In this document: piece after piece, positions 58,013 to 64,000 of the stretch
Layout: each line of letters starts with the position of its first letter
Position numbering within the stretch: position 1 is the first letter of the stretch
From: Gnetum montanum
Taxonomy: Eukaryota; Streptophyta; Gnetopsida; Gnetales; Gnetaceae
Direction of reading: 5' to 3'
NCBI GenBank assembly: GCA_015680685.1
Contig: MNCI01008374.1
Coordinates: forward strand, 513,048 to 577,047
Length of the DNA: 64,000 nt
Program-made: the position numbers and the translations under genes
Notes under the pieces: generated by a model
The model's database searches: none
What the model saw: the letters and a program-made list of their open reading frames with translations, nothing else
Told to the model about the DNA's origin: nothing

Positions 58013-59564
58013 TGTAACGACGGAAAATGTTGGTCGCTGGAAAATACCGAACAAAAATCCGTGTACACAGTCTTAACCACGGATCCGTGCGAGGGCCGTG
58101 CTGGAGAAAACGAATCCGTGGTGCCCTAAACGATCTTGTCGATCAGACAGGGACTTACTCAATCAGTAAATTGACGAATATCATGATAATGTGTGTACTA
58201 TATAGATATTCCACGAAACAAACCGATCCAATGAATCGTAAGAGGAGTAGAAAATGATGTAAATAAATCGAAATAATGAAAACATCAATGCGACAGGGAG
58301 GATCAGATTTAGGAAAGTGCATAATTCCAAGATCTATGTTTTGGCTCGAAAACTGAGTATATCGTATACAAGGTTCCAATAGCAGACTCTGCTTATCTTG
58401 TGCGAAGTATACACAAAATAACAAGAAAACTGTTCAACAAGGAGTACAGAATGAAGCTCGGTCTACCTCGTAAGCCAAGGATGGGATGCAAGGAAGGTCA
58501 AGCCTGGATGTCTATCGATCAACTGTTTCTGATCAATAAACCTTGCCAACCACACCAGATGATCTCTTGATCTTTGATCTGCTCTTTTTGCCTTCGGTAG
58601 TTTCTGCTCAAAGCTGCCAACGATCGCCAATGGAGAGAACTGTATTTTCGCCAAAAGACTGATCGCTCCTGCTGCCAATGCTCAAAATGTCTTTTGTCTT
58701 TTCTAAAAGATGATGCTGTCCAAAAAGATGATCCAGATCCTTTCTTTCTTTGCCAACTAGGGTATTTATAAGTTCGACAACATGTGGAGAAGGCACGGTC
58801 CCGATGACACGTGTCTCGAACTTTCAGAATGTTGTTGACTTGGCAAACTTTGTGTTGAAACTGGTCAACCACTCCCACTGAAGCTGTCTCATGATTACGC
58901 TGCGATACACTGATGAGCGTATTATGCGTATGGACAACAGGTGCATGTCTGGTACTACCTTAGTTGACTTTAGGATGTATTATGCTCATTTACGCTACGT
59001 AGCGTGGCAGAGCGTAATAGAGCATAGAAGTAGTTAACTCAAGCTTTTTTACGCTCATTTATGCTGCGAAGCGTAATAAAGCGTGAAACATAGTCAAATT
59101 TACAATAAGTTACGCTTGTTTACGCTGCGTAGCGTAATAAGCGTAAAGTGACCAATCTGCAAAAAGGAAGAAATTAATCTGCCGCACTTCTTTGGACTCT
59201 GACTTTGACTTTCTGGGAGTTCATTATGCTGCTCTACGTAATGGAGTGTAAACTCAGCCCTGAACAAAAGACTTAGCGGAATATGCGACAAGTCTTAGAC
59301 CTTAAACTTCGTCAAAATCACCGAAGTAAGTTACTTTCTGATATCGGGTTATGTTAAACAGAGTTACGTTGAGCGACACTACGCGATGTTGCATAATGTA
59401 GCGTAAAGAGAGAAAACAAAGTAAGGTTGAAATTTGCAAGAAACTTGGAGACTTGATGCTGCGCGCCTCTTTGCCTTACTCTGTCTTCTGGATTTTTGTT
59501 GCAAACTTTCGCCCAAATCATGAATCTTCGCCTTAGGTCGATTCGCAATTTCCACGGTGTTTCA
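58013..59564 (-). repeat. 5' LTR of element F
   Basis: A 1,552-bp LTR from TGTAACGACGG to GGTGTTTCA, almost the same length as the 3' LTR. In sense orientation AGCGTA/TACGCT palindromes (59150-58900) precede a TATA box, TTATAAATAC (58763-58772). The final E/F junction is at 59564/59565. Confidence 0.95.
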
Positions 59565-61720
59565 TTCACCATATAAATCTCTTTTTCAATGATCTCCTTA
59601 TACATCCCCACCTGATCTCGGAAATGCTCTTTCAATTTTTCATGTTGCTTAGCTTCGTTTTACCATGTGCTTATTTCAATGGCCGTCTTCTAATGGATGG
59701 TGCATATCTCCTTCATTAAGCGGAACTTGTTCTCTCTGGCTAAGCAACTTATGTCTTGGTTGACTCTTATTAGTTGTTCTCGCAGTTGCTGAAAACTTTC
59801 CTCGAGAACATTCTTTTGTTTTTCAATTGTTGTTATCGAAGATTTTCAACAGCAAGGAGTTTATTTTCTTCTTGTAAGGCTTTGAGTGCTTTTGCATGTG
59901 CATATGTTTGAGCCTGTGCTGTCGAAGCATCCTAATTAGCCTTCTCCTTTTCCATTGCTACTCTTTTATTCTAATTTATTTAGTTACTTAGTCCTAAATA
60001 ATTCTAGTTGATTGGCTAGAATAAGTTGGGACGGATCCCACTGTTCAGCTTGTAGGGCAATGAACTTCTCTTGGAGTCTTCTTAACTCATCTTTTATGTA
60101 TTTGGCCCTAACCTCAACCATAACCAGCTTTCCCTTCATGAAAATGAGGTTTGATTGTGCTATTGTGACATCTTGGGAAATTTCAAACAAGGATGTCATT
60201 ACTTGTCATATGTTCAGCAAATGATCCAGAGCATCCTCATGTTCCAGAGGAGTCATCGAGGAACCGACTAGAACTTGAGCATTGCGTGCTCCTGTGAGAT
60301 CCATCGATGGCACAATAGGGACATTAAATGACTCTTTGATGTGGTTTGTGACCACTTTTGCTACTCCGGCTACATCCTGGTGTTGCATGACCACCACTAT
60401 GGTACCTTCACCAGGTTCCAATTATACTTGAAATGATGCAGCATTCCCAGAAATTTGTTGTGACTAATGTGATTCCCCTCCTCCTACTTGTATTGAGACC
60501 TCATCCTTTGCATGATCAATTGAGATGGTGGGTTGTATAGTGTCGTCGATCACCTTGAAGAGATTTGCCTCATTGTGACTTTCCTAATTGACTGTTTCTA
60601 CAATGACCTTGAGATGGCTCATCGATGGTTGGTAATTTTGTGATGGCAGTGGCAGTTGGTCCTATTGACCCGTGGGCTACTTGCTGGGCCCTGATTCTTA
60701 TTGTTGACTAGGCCTCATGTCCAGAAGTTGGCTAGGCTCTATGGTTTGAGGTGCAATGGGCCCAATCGTCTACTCCTATTCAGGCTCCAGTGTCTCACCA
60801 ACATCTTTTCTTGATGCTGGTGGCTTTAGTAATTCAGCATATGAAGCATTTTGAGCCTTTCTAAGGACATCATTAATGTACCCTAGAATTCTAGCACACT
60901 GGCACAACTTCCTGATTAGATAGGGAAAGGGCAATGCAAACTTTCCTATCTTGTGTTCTTTGAACCACCTTAATGTTTCTGTTAGATACAAATGGAGGAA
61001 ATTGACATCAAATTTTCCCATCAAGATTGTGCTTCCTCTAGCCACATAAGTAGAGATCCTATTTAGCCCCTTCATTGGGAAGATGTGATAGGTGCTAATT
61101 TTGAAATAAATTCTCTCTTCAAAGGTCAATTCTTTATATGTTTTGTCTTCTTTGTCATATGCCCTCTTTAGCCATACTTTCCTTGCATCAACATTGGAGC
61201 GGGTGGATAGATGAGCAACTTTGGGCCCTGTATTTGGAAGATTCAGAATTTTCATAATGGCCTTCATGGAGAAATCAACTGAAATTCCTCCAATGTTGAC
61301 GGTGGTGCCTTCCTCTTTATTATGCCAAAATTGATAAGTTTCTCCCAACTATCATTTTCCACTTGTTGAGAGGATAGGCCATCGTGGAGATCCCTTGAGT
61401 TGATCTTTGACTAGCTCAGGGGTGAATTCGATGAAAGGTCCAAAATTAAGTTCCACGATTACTGCAGTGGATGTGGACCTTTCTCAAATGGCCTGAACGG
61501 ATTTGGGGGACAACGTGAGATGTTGTCCTTGTTTAGGTGCCCTACCTTCTCCACCTTCTACTTGACTAGATTGTGTGGTAATAGGGGTTTCTTGATGGAT
61601 GCTAGATGATTATGCTTCCTGTTCTACATGTTCTATGGGAGGTCCTTGGCCTCTGCCTCTCCTTGGACATTTGGCTGCACCTTGAGAGGGTCCTTCCTAT
61701 TGTCCTCATTTAGGGACCAT
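59565..61720 (-). pseudogene. Second gene of element E, N-terminal and central part
   Basis: It starts at the ATG at 61718-61720, directly after the acceptor GATTACAG, as in element C. A 190-residue frame (60776-61348) holds the conserved domain: YQFWHNKEEGTTVNIGG, VDFSMKAIMKILNLPN, FKISTYHIF, GLNRISTYVARG, then ILGYINDVLRKAQNASYAEL. The coiled-coil half follows (60199-59984 and on). The differences from C in the domain are mostly conservative (V/I, K/R), which points to protein-level selection when the family was active. Element F interrupts it at 59565 within KEHFRDQVGMYKEIIEKEI. Together with 45512-46153 it is about 2.8 kb long, close to the 2,755 bp in C. Confidence 0.75.
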
Positions 61721-61836
61721 CTGTAATCACACTGGGATCAATTCTTAGTAAGGTCNCTAATAATAATTTACATGATTTGGGAGAAGGAAGAAAATTAGTT
61801 TGGCATGAGTTCTTAACATTTCTTAATATTTCTTAC
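61721..61836 (-). other. Predicted leader intron of the second gene in element E
   Basis: Donor AAAG/GTAAGA at 61836 and acceptor GATTACAG ending at 61721, on the minus strand. The single N at 61756 probably hides part of it, since the C copy is 244 bp. Confidence 0.6.
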
Positions 61837-63597
61837 CTTTATGATATTCTTTAGGTGATAGCGAATTTCGAAAAAGTTATGCATAAATCGAAGCATATCC
61901 CTCCTCCACGACTAAATTAAACACTCCAGGTTTAAGTAGGTTCAATTGGAAGGGAAATCAGAGTGTTAATGAGTGAGATATTGACAGTTAAATGGTAGGT
62001 GCGCAAAGTGTGAAGAATCATGGAAGAAAATTGTGACAACTCCCCTCACATCAATAGTTGAAAATGACTTCTATGCATGTGGGGGAACCCATATATATAG
62101 GTTTTGTTGACACAATATTGCGTATGCGATAGCGCAGACCTGATATTGCGTCGAACCCAGTACCAGGTACTCAATATTGCATCCCTTCCAAAATAGGGTA
62201 CTTAGTAAAATTGATAAATTTTTGAGTTTTCACAACAAAAAATGAAGGATTTGAGGTAGATTTGAAAGATCTAGGGTAATGTTAAGTGGACATTAAGGCA
62301 CCAAAATTGTAATGAAGTGGAATTATACAATGAAGTTCTTGAATAGGGTGAGGAAAAAAAGACATGTGGTGGTGCAAAGGAACATTTGGTTGGAATGATG
62401 ATAAAGGAAAGAATAAATTTGATAACATAGTACTCGGAGGGTGTAAGATGATGTGTTGGTGTGCAACAAGTACAAATTACAAAAGTTACGTAAGTGGTTC
62501 CTCTCCAAGGTAGGTTCCAACCTATCATGCCCTTGCATAACCACACCTTAAAATGTCTGTAGGCACTAGAAAGGTTAAATGCAATATGCCCTTATGCAAC
62601 AAAACACACACATGTTAAATACCACTAGGATTAGGTATGAATTGTGTGCCACACAAGACAAAAGTTAGAAATAGTTGGACCATGAGATGATATGAATTGT
62701 AGAAGGGATTGCAGAGATTTAGATATGAGGTAACTTACCTTGGACACAATGAATCCAAAGTGTTGTGCATGATTAAAGTACTATTAGTCGATTACTCTAA
62801 GATCAAGACCAAGTCCATACCTTCAATCAGTGACATCGCATTGTTTCATCTCAATGATAGACAACCATAAGAGTATCATAAAAACAAGGTGTATGGTCAC
62901 TTGGCATTTCGTGCAAGGGAGGAGTGGGTTGAATTTGTATGCGGCATGTTTTTCTTTATCTTTTCTTTGTTGTTTTTCTTCTTTCTTTTCGTTTTCTTCT
63001 TCAGGATACTTTTTCACTTTGCCTTTCTCAATGAGCATCCGGAGAGACCATCAACCTTCAAGCATGGATGCATGTCTTTCTAATGGAACCCTCTAGAACA
63101 ACATTGAGTTCCTTTATTAAGTTTCTTTATCACAACTCTTACTCCCATTTCTCGTTAGTTCTACAAGGATCTTAGTACAACCAAGCTACATGACAACACA
63201 TATAGATGTCACTAAAGAGAATCCACAAGTCCCCTTGATGTCACACCCTAGCCATTCCCTCTCAGTCTATCACTCTTTGCTCTAGGCATAATGAGTACAA
63301 AGTTACTTTAAGTTTTAACGATAACAAGAATACCATCGTACATAGAGTAGAACCTCTTATTAATAGAATGGATGGGTGGATGTTGTGGGCTCACTGTCCA
63401 AATAATTAGTCCCTTGTGACTTGATAACATAGAACAACTCCTCAATCGACAGGTCACATGAGTATTTTATTCATAGATGAGATCATCCTCAAAAAGATAA
63501 AACGACAAATTGAAAGATAAAAAATTAGAAAATGAAAAATTGGAAAACGAAAAATTGTAAACCAAAGAAAAGGAAAAACATTTACTAATTTTTCTTG
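61837..63597 (-). other. Leader and noncoding spacer of element E
   Basis: Apart from the promoter-like block, no coding sequence is supported. It aligns by eye with the spacer of element C (20909-22601), including the AAGGGGACTTGT block near 63225 and the CCTTGCATAACCACACCTTAAAATG block near 62532 (near 21600 in C). Confidence 0.55.
62091..62176 (-). promoter_or_regulatory. Internal promoter-like block of element E
   Basis: In sense order, ATATTG/ATATCG-type imperfect palindromes (62176 to 62111) and then a TATA box CTATATATAT (62100-62091). It occupies the same position relative to the second gene as the block in element C at 21161-21253. Confidence 0.55.
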
Positions 63598-64000
63598 TTA
63601 GAATGGGGGGTATCCCCCATGACTAAACCTTTGATCATAGCGAGAATTAATAAATGGAAAGTTTGGATCCATGCATGTTGGAAATATTGGGGTCTCGTCA
63701 TATCCAAACCACTGGGTGTCTTTTGGAGTGGTGGTAGGAATGTTCCCAGTTTGGGGTTCATGCACTTGATTAAAGTAGGCATAGTGGGGTAGATCATAAG
63801 ATGTGTTCATGTGATAAGGAGCTGACCCACTATGGCACCTGTGACCATAAGACGGTATGTAAGGATTAATATGCATCTTCACGTGGTTATATTCATTTGG
63901 TCACATGGTTGTTGGAGTGTAGTTTGATGGCCTAGATAAGGTAAGAGGAAGCGTTGAGTTTGAAGAGGAAGGTGCATCATAGTGTAAGGCTTGTGTTGAG
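63598..64000 (-). pseudogene. gag: C-terminal end of element E gag (cut by window edge)
   Basis: A 94-residue frame (63598-63882) rich in Pro, His and Tyr ends with GGYPPF and a stop, aligning with the gag end of element C at 22602. The N-terminal gag part lies outside the window. Confidence 0.65.

Larger units (their letters stand above)
46154..59564 (-). mobile_element. Element F: complete Tat-lineage Ty3/gypsy retrotransposon
   Basis: Two LTRs (46154-47704 and 58013-59564) of about 1.55 kb are flanked by TTCAC (46149-46153 and 59565-59569). On the minus strand the order is gag, protease, an antisense insert, RT, RNase H, a second archaeal-type RNase H, and integrase, then a long 3' noncoding region with a minisatellite. 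The doubled RNase H and the tandem-repeat 3' region are hallmarks of the Tat lineage. Stops, a 308-bp N block in gag and a changed RT active site show it is inactive. The LTRs differ mostly by C/T and G/A changes, fewer than in element A, so F is younger than A and younger than E, in which it sits. Confidence 0.93.
44457..64000 (-). mobile_element. Element E: non-autonomous LTR retrotransposon of the C family, split by element F, right end outside window
   Basis: The left (3') LTR is 44457-45325. The internal region is interrupted at 46153/59565 by element F, whose TTCAC target duplication lies in E's second gene. Right of F come the rest of the second gene (to 61720), leader intron, promoter-like block (62091-62176), noncoding spacer, and the C-terminal end of gag (63598 onward). 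Gag start, primer site and 5' LTR lie beyond 64000. The order matches element C module for module, so C and E come from one family of gag-plus-second-gene elements. Confidence 0.88.

Overview
This is nuclear DNA from a seed plant. Three intact host genes with plant-type exon structure sit in a sea of old, nested retrotransposons. Low gene density, a 6.5-kb intron filled with retroelements and diverged LTRs suggest a conifer or other gymnosperm (inference; no species marker seen). The assembly is fragmented: N blocks at 33802-34064 and 55735-56042, and six single Ns (17482, 25346, 35293, 35720, 43232, 61756), most of which mark faulty joins.

Host genes: (1) a two-domain glyoxalase I (GLX1, + strand, eight coding exons, 6338-14322), whose last intron holds a Ty3 pol fragment and a degraded LINE; (2) a RAD6-type ubiquitin-conjugating enzyme (UBC2, - strand, five coding exons, 27591-29868, 152 residues); (3) the chloroplast ribosomal protein PSRP3/Ycf65 (- strand, two exons, 42179-42959, 196 residues). 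All three splice in frame to family-typical lengths.

Retroelements, named here for reference. Z (1-5388, -): right LTR with an initiator-Met primer site and no recognisable genes. C (16451-25482, -, target-site duplication GCAAT): gag plus a second gene, no pol; its left LTR carries a nested solo LTR, D (CTAAC). A (32480-39549, +, GTTAC): gag only; a solo LTR, B (GATGG), sits in its primer site. E (44457 to beyond the right edge, -): same family as C, with the same second gene. F (46154-59564, -, TTCAC): a Tat-lineage Ty3 element with gag-PR-RT-RH-aRH-IN that split the second gene of E. A 5'-truncated LINE lies at 43300-44330.

Two things stand out. In C and E the second gene, a long coiled-coil protein, has its own promoter-like block (GATATC-type palindromes, then a TATA box), like that in the LTRs, followed by a leader intron whose splice acceptor abuts the ATG. 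Element F carries an antisense, intron-containing fragment resembling an FCP1-like HAD phosphatase, with its own TATA box, between protease and reverse transcriptase.
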